From: DATDAH01 sp036525535
GTDB taxonomy: Bacteria > Actinomycetota > Acidimicrobiia > Acidimicrobiales > DATDAH01
NCBI GenBank assembly: GCA_036525535.1
Contig: DATDAH010000066.1
Span: 1 to 8,134, forward strand
Length of the DNA: 8,134 nt
Direction: 5' to 3'
The position numbers and the translations under genes were made by a program. Positions 1 through 5,627 of the stretch are shown piece by piece. Position 1 is the stretch's first letter, and every line of letters starts with the position of its first letter. Under the pieces are notes generated by a model. The model had not been told where the DNA came from. It was given only the letters and a program-made list of their open reading frames with translations, and made no database searches.

Positions 1-439
1 CCTGCGAGCGACGTTCGAGCGCACCGGCGCGAGCGTGAGGGGCAAGCGCATGTTCGACGCCGGCGAGAACTCGTGGCCGGAGGAGGCGCCGTTCCACACG
101 CCGGTCTTCGTCGTGACGCACGCGAAGCGTGACCCCTGGGAGCGGCCGGGTGGGACCACATTCCACTTCGTCAACGACGGCATCGAGACCGCGCTCGACC
201 AGGCCCACGAGGCCGCCGGCGACCGAGACGTCCGCGTCGCGGGCGGCGGCGCAACGATCCTGGAGTACGTGAACGCCGGCCTGATCGACGAGTTCTCGAT
301 CGCGCTCTCACCCGTGCTGTTCGGCACCGGAATCCGCCTGTTCGAGGGCGTGGACGCGGGTCGCGTGGCCCTGGAGCCGGTCCGAATGGAGCCCTCCCCA
401 AGGGTGACGCACCTGACCTACGCCGTCCGGGAGCGGTAG
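1..439 (+). CDS. RibD C-terminal / dihydrofolate reductase-like protein, 5'-truncated
   Basis: The frame is open from base 2 to a TAG at 437-439, so the start lies upstream of the window. About 145 C-terminal residues are visible. They match the second half of the RibD-C/DHFR-like reductase fold (COG0262): a strand with VFVVTH, a segment TTFHFVNDGI, then the Gly-rich nucleotide-binding stretch VAGGGATILEYV, GLIDEFSIALSPVLFGTGIR and LFEG. The GGG-x-x-I turn followed by a 'GL(I/V)DE...P...G.G..LF' block is the family hallmark for the NADPH-binding side. Family members reduce pterin- or pyrimidine-type substrates with NADPH in the cytoplasm, but many small actinobacterial ones have no known substrate, so no specific reaction is assigned. 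The family is secure; the function is not. The internal GTG at 35-37 is not a believable start because homology-like sequence continues upstream of it. Confidence 0.85.
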   Translation, partial: LRATFERTGASVRGKRMFDAGENSWPEEAPFHTPVFVVTHAKRDPWERPGGTTFHFVNDGIETALDQAHEAAGDRDVRVAGGGATILEYVNAGLIDEFSIALSPVLFGTGIRLFEGVDAGRVALEPVRMEPSPRVTHLTYAVRER

Positions 440-462
440 GGCACGCGTCTGGAAGGCCCAAA

Positions 463-608
463 GAGTCCGGCGCCGGTCGGACTGACGACTCGTTGCTCGG
501 CCAGGCGCTCGACAACCTCGGTCGCCACGAAGGCAAGAAGCTGAAGGTCGGCTCGGGTCGATCAAGCAGGCCGGCTGGAGCGAGGTCATCTCCGAGATCG
601 TCGCCGTG
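463..608 (+). pseudogene. Frame-broken coding remnant, unidentified
   Basis: Two adjacent stretches read as plausible protein in different frames. In frame 1, from about 481, the codons give TDDSLLGQALDNLGRHEGKK followed by LKVGS. In frame 3, from about 558, they give SIKQAGWSEVISEIVA. Nearly every third base in both parts is G or C, as in the real genes here. No ATG, GTG or TTG start precedes the first part in its frame after the upstream gene ends, and the switch between frames near 549-560 suggests a lost base (or a gain of two). I do not recognise the protein. It could be the decayed end of a small gene lost between the reductase and the convergent ABC operon. Random GC-rich sequence can also mimic this. 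Confidence 0.3.
464..483 (+). terminator. Possible hairpin after the reductase gene
   Basis: AGTCCG (464-469) and CGGACT (478-483) form a perfect 6-bp stem with an 8-nt loop, 25 nt after the TAG of the upstream gene. No T-run follows. It may be a weak intrinsic terminator of the T-less kind common in GC-rich actinobacteria, or chance. Confidence 0.25.
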
Positions 609-683
609 AGATCGTGGGCCGGGAGAAGGCAGGATGGCAACGCGACGCGTCACCCGGTCGCAGATCCCGCTGCGCACGCGGCG

Positions 684-2150
684 CTAGCGGCCGACCGGTT
701 CACGTTCGCGCGGTGGATCCAAGTCGAGCTGGGGCGGTCTCCGACCCCAGGCCCGCATGGCACGCACGGCGAGGGCGAAGGACCCGGCGCCGGCAGCGAC
801 GCCGACCACGAAGTCGGCGGTCACCGCGAAGACCACACCGCCCAACGCCAGCGAGACCACGGCCAGGATGAGCGGTACCCGCCGGGCCTTCGCACTGCTC
901 CCTGCGGCCGTCGCACCCCCCGCCGAGGGCTCGTGACCGACGGGGGCGGCCGGGACGGCGGCGTGGGTCGCCGTGGGTTCGCCGTGCCACGCGTCGCCGA
1001 GGCTGAGCGTCGACCCGGTGTGGAGGATGGCCCGGGTGTAGACGCGACCGCCGAGCGCGACGAGCAAGGCGATCGCGGCGAGCGTGAGAACGACGGCGAG
1101 AAGCGGCTCCCACCAGCTCGCTGCGCCCATGGCGATGCGATTGGGCATTGCCAGCGGCGCCGTCAGCGGGAACCACGAGACGAGCTGCGCCCAAGTCGTG
1201 GCCGCGCTGCCGATGGTGGCGAACGAGACCATGAACCCGACCACGAGCACGATGGTGACAGGGCCGGTGACGCTCGAGGCGTCCTCGGTGCGCGAGGCGA
1301 GCGAGCCGAGGGTGCCGAACACGGTGGCGTAGAGCGCGTAGCCCAACAGGAACCAGACCACCGCCCAGGCGATGACACTGCCCCGGACGGCGGGAATGTC
1401 GACGGAGTCGACCATGGCGCCAACCGCGATTGCGACGAGCGCGGTGGCGGCTATCTGAGCGAGGCCGAGCAGACCGATGCCGGCAATCTTGCCGGCCAGG
1501 AGGTTGCGGGCCGGCATGCGGGCGAGGAGTACCTCGACGGTGCGGCTGGACTTCTCCTCCACCACGCCGCTGAGAACCATTGCCCCGTATGTGCTGATGG
1601 CGCCGAAGAGAACCAGGGTCATGATGAAGGCGGCCGTCTCGTCGTCAGGGGTGCGCCCGGCGACCTGGCCGAGCTCGACGTTGGTGACCGGCACCGGCTC
1701 CACCATGGCCAACAGCTCGTCGGGGTCGATGCCCGCAGCCGCGGCGCGGTCGCGGATGGCGACGAGCTGGATGGCCCCGGTGGCGATGGCCCTCAGCTGC
1801 TCGTCGGCCTGCCGCGGCCACTCAAGACGTCGGGCATCGACGACGAGCACGTCGATCTCCTCGTCGCGGACCGCCTCCTCGCCAGCGGCGACGGCCTCAT
1901 AGCGGTGGATGCGGATCGTGGTGTCGACCGCGTCGCCTTGAGCTTCGAGGGCGGCGGGCAGTTCCTCGGGGATCGAGCCGGTGAGGCCGATGTCCTTGGT
2001 GCCCGGGCCCGTGTCGAGCAGCGCCGGGAGCGCGATCGCTGCCGCCACCGCGATCAGCATCAGCACGACCGACAAGAGGAAGCCGCGGGAGCGCCCCCGC
2101 TCGCGGATCTCGCGCCCAGCGACCAGCCAGCTTTGCCGGACGCCGTTCAC
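684..2150 (-). CDS. ABC-2 type exporter permease, NatB-like, with C-terminal extension
   Basis: A 488-residue membrane protein that should form the transport channel for the ATPase encoded just upstream. Visible layout: a short basic N-terminus (REIRERGRSRG); TM1 about 24-45; a soluble, probably extracytoplasmic domain about 46-172; then TMs about 174-197, 219-246, 257-283, 295-316 and 349-370. The cytoplasmic loop after TM2 carries VVEEKSSRTVEVLLARMPA (196-214), typical of the ABC-2/NatB family (COG1668). The usual family end is near residue 390 (YTRAILHTGSTLSLGDAW). Here an Ala/Pro/Gly-rich linker (about 391-423) and two more hydrophobic segments (about 425-443 and 444-464) follow. The GTG start overlaps the ATPase stop (GTGA), implying translational coupling. 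Substrate is unknown: relatives export Na+, drugs or peptides, and nothing here decides. Confidence 0.88.
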   Translation of the reverse strand: MNGVRQSWLVAGREIRERGRSRGFLLSVVLMLIAVAAAIALPALLDTGPGTKDIGLTGSIPEELPAALEAQGDAVDTTIRIHRYEAVAAGEEAVRDEEIDVLVVDARRLEWPRQADEQLRAIATGAIQLVAIRDRAAAAGIDPDELLAMVEPVPVTNVELGQVAGRTPDDETAAFIMTLVLFGAISTYGAMVLSGVVEEKSSRTVEVLLARMPARNLLAGKIAGIGLLGLAQIAATALVAIAVGAMVDSVDIPAVRGSVIAWAVVWFLLGYALYATVFGTLGSLASRTEDASSVTGPVTIVLVVGFMVSFATIGSAATTWAQLVSWFPLTAPLAMPNRIAMGAASWWEPLLAVVLTLAAIALLVALGGRVYTRAILHTGSTLSLGDAWHGEPTATHAAVPAAPVGHEPSAGGATAAGSSAKARRVPLILAVVSLALGGVVFAVTADFVVGVAAGAGSFALAVRAMRAWGRRPPQLDLDPPREREPVGR

Positions 2151-3034
2151 GCGGCCACCGCCTGACGGAACAGCTCGGGCAACGTCGGCGGCCCGTAGGC
2201 GAACGAGATCAGCTCGGTCCTCCGACGCACGGCTGTGATCATCGCTTCGAGGTCGACGCCGTCCTCGACGACGAAGCGCGCCTCGCCCTCACTCGCGTTC
2301 ACGACCTCGATCACCCCGAGGCCCGACCAGTCGGGAGCGGCGCCGCGGTAACGGACGGTCACGAATCGCTGCGGCACCTCGGCCCGTAGATCGGTGAGGT
2401 CACCGGATCGAACGATCCGTCCCGCGTCGATGATGACGACGTCCTCGCAGATGTCCTCGACCAGGTCGAGCTGGTGGCTCGAGAACACGACGGTTGCGCC
2501 GTTGCCGGCGACCTCGGCGAGCAGCTCGGACATGGCGGCGATGGCGATCGGGTCGAGGCCAGAGAACGGCTCGTCGAGGACGAGCAGCTCAGGCTCGTTG
2601 ACCAACGCTGCGATCAGCTGCACACGCTGCTGGTTCCCATGCGACAAGGTGTCGACCCGGTCCCCCGCCCGGGTCGCCAAGCCCAGTCGGTCAAGCCACG
2701 TCTCCACGCTTCGGTGGACTTCGAAGGGGCTTCGACCGCAGAGCCGACCCAGGTAGACGAGCTGGTCGCGGACACGCATGCGCGGATAGAGGCCACGCTC
2801 CTCCGGCATGTACCCGAACCGCGCCCGCTGCTCAGGGCCGATCTCGGCGCCGTGCCAACGGACCGCTCCGCTGTCCAAAGCGACGAGGCCGAACACAGCC
2901 CGCATCGCCGTCGTCTTCCCGGCGCCGTTCGGCCCGAGAAAACCGGTGAGCCGCCCCGGCTTCGCTACGAACGAGCAGGCGTCGAGCGCAGCCAACGCGC
3001 CGAAACGCTTGCTGACGGTGTCGAACTCCAGCAC
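2147..3034 (-). CDS. ABC transporter ATP-binding protein, NatA-like (COG4152 type)
   Basis: A 295-residue cytoplasmic ATPase that powers the permease encoded next to it. All ATPase motifs are present: Walker A GPNGAGKTT (34-42), the family-specific Q-loop region YMPEERGLYPRM (75-86) in which the usual Gln is replaced, signature LSHGNQQ (130-136), Walker B LLVLDEP (150-156), D-loop SGLD (158-161) and switch His187 in FSSHQLD. The PEERGLY and L-S-x-GNQQ variants are characteristic of the NatA/YhaQ group. Residues from about 220 onward form the small C-terminal domain usual in this group (DUF4162-like: RFVTVRYRG... to PPTLPELFRQ). GTG was chosen as start because an exceptionally strong Shine-Dalgarno site lies 6 nt upstream. 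It is the first gene of a two-gene minus-strand operon; the promoter must lie between 3035 and about 3130. Confidence 0.93.
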   Translation of the reverse strand: MLEFDTVSKRFGALAALDACSFVAKPGRLTGFLGPNGAGKTTAMRAVFGLVALDSGAVRWHGAEIGPEQRARFGYMPEERGLYPRMRVRDQLVYLGRLCGRSPFEVHRSVETWLDRLGLATRAGDRVDTLSHGNQQRVQLIAALVNEPELLVLDEPFSGLDPIAIAAMSELLAEVAGNGATVVFSSHQLDLVEDICEDVVIIDAGRIVRSGDLTDLRAEVPQRFVTVRYRGAAPDWSGLGVIEVVNASEGEARFVVEDGVDLEAMITAVRRRTELISFAYGPPTLPELFRQAVAA

Positions 3035-3040
3035 GACTCG

Positions 3041-3048
3041 CCTCCTCT
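3041..3048 (-). promoter_or_regulatory. Shine-Dalgarno of the ATPase gene
   Basis: On the minus strand the sequence reads AGAGGAGG, then 6 nt, then the GTG at 3034-3032. This is a near-perfect anti-16S match with good spacing and fixes the GTG start. Confidence 0.8.
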
Positions 3049-3294
3049 GTGCAGCATGCGCGCTCGACGCTCACCCGCCCTAGGGTCGAACGGCACATCG
3101 GCCGCGACGACGGTCCCACGAAGACACTGCTCTACAGGGCGTGGAGCCTCGGAGGGACGCCGACCCGCGTGCTCGCCGTTCGCGCTGACACCCCAACGAA
3201 CGTGACGGTGCTCACTGAAGGCTCGTCGCTGACGGGATTCATCTACGACCACCCGTGGGTCCCGGTCCAGATGTGGGGCCGGCAACCGGGGTGA
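3049..3294 (+). CDS. Small ORF A, unknown protein with conserved WGRQPG C-terminus
   Basis: An up-to-81-residue frame ending in TGA at 3292-3294. The C-terminal half contains RADTPTNVTVLT and ends with VPVQMWGRQPG. Small ORF B at 5422-5619 ends in the same way (RADTPSDVTVLT, then VLIQNWGRQPG). Between the copies the ADTP block shows four silent third-base changes plus the conservative swaps T/S and N/D, and the ending shows silent changes in Gln and Gly codons. This argues that the C-terminal frame is translated. The true start is uncertain: GTG at 3049 abuts the divergent gene's Shine-Dalgarno, and an internal GTG at 3169 has GGAGGG 12 nt upstream and would give 41 residues. No signal peptide, membrane segment or known domain is visible. 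I do not recognise the family. Confidence 0.4.
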   Translation: MQHARSTLTRPRVERHIGRDDGPTKTLLYRAWSLGGTPTRVLAVRADTPTNVTVLTEGSSLTGFIYDHPWVPVQMWGRQPG

Positions 3295-3302
3295 TGCTGA
3301 CG
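3115..3302 (+). repeat. Copy A of a duplicated ~180-bp unit (hairpin plus small ORF end)
   Basis: This segment matches 5450-5627 in order: CCCACG...AAGAC; a hairpin with stem GCTCTAC/GTGGAGC; GCTGACAC; a 16-nt identity (3200-3215 vs 5537-5552); TGGGGCCGGCA (3274-3284 vs 5599-5609); and TGATGCTGACG spanning the stop (3292-3302 vs 5617-5627). The copies differ by indels, notably 16 nt more here between the hairpin and the GCTGAC block. It lies between the divergent ABC operon and the lipoprotein gene at 3576. No terminal repeats or target duplication were seen, so a mobile origin is not shown. Confidence 0.7.
3129..3147 (+). other. Conserved hairpin, copy A
   Basis: GCTCTAC, a 5-nt loop AGGGC, then GTGGAGC form a 7-bp stem with one T-G wobble (RNA U-G). 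The stem is identical in the second copy (5482-5500) while the loop differs (ACAGC). It may be an RNA structure or a protein-binding dyad. It also sits inside the reading frame of small ORF A, so the identity could partly reflect coding. Confidence 0.5.
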
Positions 3303-3325
3303 CCCGGGTGGGAGTGTCCGGTGAG

Positions 3326-3363
3326 GCCCGTTCGCCCTCGCCAAGCGTGTCCCTTGAACGGGC
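3326..3363 (+). other. 8-bp perfect inverted repeat
   Basis: GCCCGTTC (3326-3333) and GAACGGGC (3356-3363) are exact reverse complements separated by 22 nt, starting 32 nt after the small ORF A stop. The long loop and lack of a T-run make a standard terminator unlikely. An RNA stem or an operator pair fits better. Confidence 0.4.
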
Positions 3364-3395
3364 AATGTGCCGCGGTGGCCCCTGGATGCGATCTA

Positions 3396-3420
3396 CCACC
3401 TGCGTGGCGATCGCAGGTGG
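3396..3420 (+). other. 9-bp perfect stem-loop
   Basis: CCACCTGCG (3396-3404), 7-nt loop TGGCGAT, CGCAGGTGG (3412-3420). This is the strongest hairpin in the window, 102 nt after small ORF A and 156 nt before the lipoprotein start. There is no T-run. It could be a T-less terminator or a regulatory dyad. Confidence 0.5.
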
Positions 3421-3481
3421 GTCGAGAAGCGGCGAACCATCGGTCGCTTGTGCTGTGACAACGCACACCCCGGCGATGCGA

Positions 3482-3497
3482 GGGGGGCTAGCACCCC
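3482..3497. promoter_or_regulatory. Near-palindrome, candidate operator
   Basis: GGGGGGCTAGCACCCC is self-complementary except for one base pair (G3486 against A3493) and centres on GCTAGC. It has no loop, so it is better suited to a dimeric DNA-binding protein than to an RNA hairpin. It lies about 79 nt upstream of the lipoprotein ATG. Functional status is speculative. Confidence 0.25.
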
Positions 3498-3564
3498 ACC
3501 GGCCGACATGGGCTGCACCCTTGATTCCCGGACGATCGTGTGTCGAGATGGGAGGCATCCAAGA

Positions 3565-3570
3565 GGGAGG
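3565..3570 (+). promoter_or_regulatory. Shine-Dalgarno of the first lipoprotein gene
   Basis: GGGAGG lies 5 nt before the ATG at 3576. This favours that ATG over the in-frame GTG at 3540, which would add 12 residues in front of the signal peptide. Confidence 0.65.
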
Positions 3571-3575
3571 GCCCC

Positions 3576-4628
3576 ATGCGACGCAGCACGTCCATGCACC
3601 GACGATTCCTCAGGGCAGCGGTCTTCGCGACGAGCATCGCGCTGGCCCTTGGAGCGTGCGGCAGCGACTCAGACGACGCGGCGCAAGCCGACGCCACCAC
3701 GACGACCGCACCACAGGGCGCCTCCTACAGCACCACGGCGTTCATCCTCCCGTTCGATGTGACGGTGCCCGCGATGTTCCCTGCCGAGGCGACCACGGAC
3801 ACGGCGAACTTCGTCACCTGGGAGACCGCGAGCGAGGACGACCCCGCCGTGCGGTTCCTCGTGCCCGTGAACGTCTACGTCCCCGGCGACACCGAGCCGA
3901 CGCCACCACCCGCTGATTATCTGACCTACCTGCTCGGACAGAGCGAAGACGGTGCGACCTTCTCCGATCAGGCCGAGACGACGGTCGACGGCTTCCCCGC
4001 CACCCTCGTGACCACAGCCGTCACGGAGAGCCTGGATGGCTCGCTCGGCTGTCCCGCTGAGAACGTCGCGGCGGACGAGTGCTACGGCCTGCAGCCCGAC
4101 CTGACCCTGCGAATGGCCGTCATCGACACAGGCGACACCACCCTCCTCGCCTGGCTACGTCATGCCGGCACCGAGGAGACTGGCGATGCGCCGACCGAGT
4201 TCGCGGCTTTCGAGGACATGCTCGCCAGCGTCTCGTTCCGCGATGAAGGCCCGGTGACCACTGAGGCCCCCGCCGAGGTCGCCACCCCTCTCGACGGTGT
4301 CTGGACGACCTCCGTCTCCGAGGACGAGCTCGCGAGCTCGCCCCTCCTCTACGATTCCGACGAGGTCAACGATCAGAACTGGGGCGATCTCGCCTTCACG
4401 TTCGACAGAGGTCGGTTCACCTACACCCAGGAAAACCCGCAGGACAGCTACCAGAGCGGGGGAACGTTCACGGTCGACGGCGACACGGTCGAGCTCAACC
4501 TCGACAACACCGAGCACTTCGTGATGCGTTGGCGCATCGAGGGCGACACGCTCACCTTTGAACGGGACGACGCACTCGGAACTGCACCGACGCCCCTCAT
4601 CATCAACCCGTGGACGCGGTCGGGCTGA
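3576..4628 (+). CDS. Secreted two-domain lipoprotein, unknown function
   Basis: A 350-residue protein. Residues 1-28 are a lipoprotein signal peptide: basic start MRRSTSMHRR, hydrophobic core, and lipobox LGAC with Cys28 as the predicted lipid anchor. An acidic and Thr-rich linker follows (about 29-48, SDSDD...TTTTAP). Residues about 50-222 form one domain with an 'AFILPFDVTVP' start and the ending EFAAFEDMLASVSF, a pattern common in actinobacterial secreted proteins with a PsbP/DUF1795-like fold. Cys159 and Cys169 within it could form a disulfide. A Pro/Thr linker leads to a second domain (about 238-346) with DGVWTTSVSEDEL, FTFDRGRFTYT, GGTFTVDGDTVEL and IEGDTLTFE. This beta-rich, possibly lipocalin-like barrel is known as a C-terminal add-on in actinobacterial lipoproteins. 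It is expected on the outer face of the membrane. No catalytic motif is seen and the ligand is unknown. Fold suggestions come from residue patterns only. Confidence 0.82.
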   Translation: MRRSTSMHRRFLRAAVFATSIALALGACGSDSDDAAQADATTTTAPQGASYSTTAFILPFDVTVPAMFPAEATTDTANFVTWETASEDDPAVRFLVPVNVYVPGDTEPTPPPADYLTYLLGQSEDGATFSDQAETTVDGFPATLVTTAVTESLDGSLGCPAENVAADECYGLQPDLTLRMAVIDTGDTTLLAWLRHAGTEETGDAPTEFAAFEDMLASVSFRDEGPVTTEAPAEVATPLDGVWTTSVSEDELASSPLLYDSDEVNDQNWGDLAFTFDRGRFTYTQENPQDSYQSGGTFTVDGDTVELNLDNTEHFVMRWRIEGDTLTFERDDALGTAPTPLIINPWTRSG

Positions 4629-4787
4629 CACTGACGAGCAGGCGCATCGGTCACTCTCGCCACCCCCGCGGGCACAACTGCCGAGGCGCATAGACAGGTC
4701 GGGATCACGTCGAGAGATGGAAAGGCCTCGGGCCAGACCTCCGCGACACGCTCGACCCCGCGGTTGGTCAACGGAGGGCGATCGGTC

Positions 4788-4809
4788 CCCGGCCGTCGGC
4801 ATGGCCGGG
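4788..4809 (+). other. Inverted repeat upstream of the CNBD gene
   Basis: CCCGGCC (4788-4794) and GGCCGGG (4803-4809) make a 7-bp stem with an 8-nt loop, ending 43 nt before the GTG at 4853. The rest of the 224-nt gap (4629-4852) shows no gene and no convincing promoter. Such GC-only dyads arise easily by chance here, so an operator or leader role is only possible. Confidence 0.25.
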
Positions 4810-4840
4810 TACGTTCGCGTCGGAAGCGCTGGACCGCCGG

Positions 4841-4846
4841 AAGGAG
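4841..4846 (+). promoter_or_regulatory. Shine-Dalgarno of the CNBD gene
   Basis: AAGGAG is placed 6 nt before the GTG at 4853-4855 and fixes that start. The ATG at 4801 is in another frame. Confidence 0.7.
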
Positions 4847-4852
4847 CCACTC

Positions 4853-5392
4853 GTGGACGACGCCGCATTGGTCGACGTGCTGCGAGGCACGTCGTTGTTC
4901 GCCGGCTTCACGGAGACCGAGCTCGACGTCGTGCCCAAGGTCGGTCGGCTACGAAACCACGACGACGGCGAGCACATCGTCCGCGCCGAAGAAGGCACCC
5001 CGCGAACGATGTGGGTCGTGATCGAGGGTGAGGTGGCGGTACGGGCCGGGGCCACGGTCGTGTGCACCCTGGGCCCGGGCGACTACTTCGGCGAGATGGC
5101 GCTCCTCGCGCCCGAGCTCGACCGGAACGTCGACGTCGTGACCTGCGGATCGACCCAGACCTTCGAGCTCCGCCGGGAACACCTGCTGGGCCTCTGCTCC
5201 TCCTCACCTGAGATCGCCCTCGGCGTGATGGCCGAACTGGCCCGCCGCCTGCACGACACCACGGCGGCTCTGCGTTCGATCCTGGGATCGTCCCCCGAGG
5301 CCCGGGCGGCGGCGGCCGAGCTCGGTCTGTCCCTCGCCGACGAGGTTGACGACTCGGTGTCCATCATCGACCAACCGCGGCGGCCTGAGTGA
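4853..5392 (+). CDS. Stand-alone cyclic nucleotide-binding domain protein (CRP-like, no HTH)
   Basis: A 179-residue cytoplasmic protein. Residues about 10-115 form a cyclic-nucleotide-binding beta-roll: LFAGFTETELDVV at the start, MWVVIEGEVAV (53-63), and the phosphate-binding cassette GPGDYFGEMALL (74-85) with Glu81 and Arg91 at the 10-residue spacing seen in E. coli CRP. After Arg91 the usual Ser/Thr-Ala is Asn92-Val93, so ligand preference may differ or binding may be weaker. A helix about 119-146 (EIALGVMAELARRLHDTTAAL) corresponds to the dimerisation C-helix. A short acidic tail follows instead of the winged helix found in CRP/FNR regulators. It therefore probably acts as a sensor or protein partner, not a DNA-binding regulator. 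Small ORF B begins 29 nt downstream and may share its transcript. Confidence 0.87.
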   Translation: MDDAALVDVLRGTSLFAGFTETELDVVPKVGRLRNHDDGEHIVRAEEGTPRTMWVVIEGEVAVRAGATVVCTLGPGDYFGEMALLAPELDRNVDVVTCGSTQTFELRREHLLGLCSSSPEIALGVMAELARRLHDTTAALRSILGSSPEARAAAAELGLSLADEVDDSVSIIDQPRRPE

Positions 5393-5421
5393 TTGGATGA
5401 CGGCTGCGGACCCGGGCGGGT

Positions 5422-5619
5422 ATGTCCGAGACCAGAAGCGGACGAGCGCCCCACGTGACGAAGACCGTGCGGCACGGCGCTGCTCTACACAGCGTGGAGC
5501 GACGCCCCAGGGATCAGCGAGCTGACACGCCGAGCGACGTGACGGTGCTCACCGACACCCTCGACCCAGAACACCACCAGTTGGTCCTCATCCAGAATTG
5601 GGGCCGGCAGCCGGGTTGA
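5422..5619 (+). CDS. Small ORF B, paralogue of small ORF A at its C-terminus
   Basis: A 65-residue frame from ATG 5422 to TGA 5617-5619, ending RADTPSDVTVLT ... VLIQNWGRQPG like small ORF A. An in-frame GTG at 5455 is another possible start; neither has a strong Shine-Dalgarno site. The N-terminal part does not match ORF A in this frame. The bases corresponding to ORF A's LLYRAW lie in a different frame here (LLYTAW at 5480-5497), and that frame has a TGA at 5456 and no usual start. This suggests an indel that scrambled the N-terminus, or that only the C-terminal part is coding. No domain, signal peptide or membrane segment is recognised. It may be co-transcribed with the CNBD gene. Confidence 0.35.
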   Translation: MSETRSGRAPHVTKTVRHGAALHSVERRPRDQRADTPSDVTVLTDTLDPEHHQLVLIQNWGRQPG

Positions 5620-5627
5620 TGCTGACG
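5450..5627 (+). repeat. Copy B of the duplicated ~180-bp unit
   Basis: The second copy of the unit at 3115-3302, with the same order of blocks: CCCACG, AAGAC, hairpin (5482-5500), GCTGACAC, the 16-nt identity (5537-5552), TGGGGCCGGCA, and TGATGCTGACG over the stop. Here the hairpin-to-GCTGAC distance is 20 nt against 36 nt in copy A. It lies between the CNBD gene and the propeller lipoprotein gene. Confidence 0.7.
5482..5500 (+). other. Conserved hairpin, copy B
   Basis: GCTCTAC, loop ACAGC, GTGGAGC: the stem is identical to copy A (3129-3147) with two of five loop bases changed. In this copy the hairpin is not in the frame that gives LLY-AW in copy A, which slightly favours selection on the nucleic acid over coding for this part. 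Confidence 0.5.

Larger units (their letters stand above)
3295..3575 (+). other. Structured leader upstream of the first lipoprotein gene
   Basis: These 281 nt contain no credible gene but several inverted repeats: 3326-3363 (8-bp perfect arms), 3396-3420 (9-bp perfect arms), TGTGC/GCACA at 3449-3453/3463-3467, and a near-palindrome at 3482-3497. TGTGA at 3454-3458 is a perfect CRP/GlxR-like half site, but its partner half (3465-3469, ACACC) matches only 3 of 5 bases of TCACA. No convincing -35/-10 pair was found. The region may carry terminators for small ORF A, operators, or an untranslated RNA leader. Confidence 0.45.

Noticed and set aside
606..2165. Long plus-strand ORF (519 codons) opposite the permease
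   Set aside because: It is the antisense shadow of a well-supported membrane protein. Its translation is Asp/Glu/Gly/Arg/His-rich without domains, as expected for the opposite strand of GC-rich coding DNA.
2474..3205. Plus-strand ORF (243 codons) opposite the ATPase
   Set aside because: It is antisense to a gene with all ABC ATPase motifs, and its product has no domain features.
3454..3469. CRP/GlxR-type binding site (TGTGA-N6-TCACA)
   Set aside because: Only one half site is perfect and the other matches 3 of 5. The CNBD protein in this window also has no DNA-binding domain, so it cannot be the regulator.
3540..3575. GTG at 3540 as start of the first lipoprotein
   Set aside because: The ATG at 3576 has a GGGAGG site at 5-nt spacing and gives a standard signal peptide.
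3129..5500. Integron attC-like recombination sites or transposon ends
   Set aside because: The hairpins lack the attC core (RYYYAAC/GTTRRRY), and there is no recombinase, terminal inverted repeat or target duplication in the window.
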